Source: JAYSSF01 sp043720715
GTDB lineage: Bacteria; Patescibacteriota; Gracilibacteria; Absconditabacterales; Absconditicoccaceae
Length of the DNA stretch: 5,254 nt
Direction of reading: 5' to 3'
Assembly (NCBI GenBank): GCA_043720715.1
Contig: JAYSSF010000068.1
Span: forward strand, 1-5,254
Shown: positions 5,143 to 5,254 of the stretch, piece after piece
Layout: each line of letters opens with the position of its first letter
Numbering within the stretch: the first letter of the stretch is position 1
Notes under the pieces: model-generated
Seen by the model: only the letters and a program-made list of their open reading frames with translations
The model's database searches: none
What the model was told of the DNA's origin: nothing
Made by a program: the position numbers and the translations under genes

Positions 5143-5254
5143 CAAAAGTAGATGAAAATGGCTAAATAGAAAATTTAGTGTGGCTAAATAACCTAGAAAA
5201 CAGCATAATAGAGCTGTTATTTAGAACTAATTTAGCACAATGACTAAATGTTAT
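5143..5254. repeat. AT-rich tail with CTAAAT/ATTTAG repeat cluster, no gene seen
   Basis: No gene or family match is visible after engB. The hexamer CTAAAT occurs at 5162, 5184 and 5244 and its complement ATTTAG at 5173, 5219 and 5230, with three of the steps exactly 11 bases. TGGCTAAATA is directly repeated at 5159 and 5181. CTAAATAAC (5184-5192) pairs with GTTATTTAG (5216-5224), and AACAGC (5199-5204) pairs with GCTGTT (5213-5218), so a foldback structure is possible. It could be a terminator-like hairpin, a control region for the next gene, or the rest of a repeat element. Confidence 0.4.

Noticed and set aside
1..5254. CRISPR array, tRNA, rRNA or transposase
   Set aside because: I looked for regular direct repeats with spacers, cloverleaf arms and transposase motifs and saw none. 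The only repeats are the short palindromic elements and the CTAAAT cluster.

Overview
The window reads as a low-to-medium GC Patescibacteria/CPR genome fragment of the Absconditabacteria (SR1) type, because no gene makes sense under the standard code. TGA occurs inside every gene at positions that families reserve for glycine (for example the NSEVGH loop of GpmI and the LPGVG hairpin of endonuclease III), and all genes end in TAA or TAG. In addition, CGA falls at positions that families reserve for tryptophan (LDG-W-G of GpmI, W-YLVDLPG of EngB, PGK-W-G, Q-W-F and K-W-F of the NUDIX protein). Together these suggest UGA=Gly with CGA, and possibly CGG, =Trp. That is the code described for Absconditabacterales, which I recall as NCBI table 37. 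Arginine is written AGA, AGG, CGT or CGC.

Layout. On the minus strand, a DedA-family membrane protein (1761-2381) is followed after 25 bases by phosphoglycerate mutase gpmI (164-1735), and two consecutive hairpin-plus-T-run terminators lie downstream (101-127 and 47-75). A 179-base divergent intergenic region (2382-2560) holds a palindromic repeat and candidate promoters. On the plus strand a tightly packed run follows: NUDIX hydrolase (2561-3073), an uncertain stretch with two overlapping frames (3082-3405 and 3233-3550), an acylphosphatase-like protein (3441-3749), endonuclease III nth (3749-4459, sharing one base with the previous stop) and the ribosome-assembly GTPase engB (4471-5142). 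The last 110 bases are AT-rich, with no recognised gene and a cluster of CTAAAT/ATTTAG repeats.

The genes are housekeeping: one glycolytic enzyme, a lipid-carrier or envelope membrane protein, nucleotide sanitation, base-excision repair and 50S assembly. I see no defence system, transposase, CRISPR array or RNA gene.

The notable features are the double codon reassignment and what looks like repeated in-frame invasion of coding sequence by short palindromic repeats. There is a roughly 16-residue insert near the C terminus of GpmI, an approximately 11-residue insert in endonuclease III, and a C-terminal tail on EngB that is a translated CGTCATTGCGAG...GCAATCCAG element. A further intergenic copy with the same two ends lies between the divergent operons.
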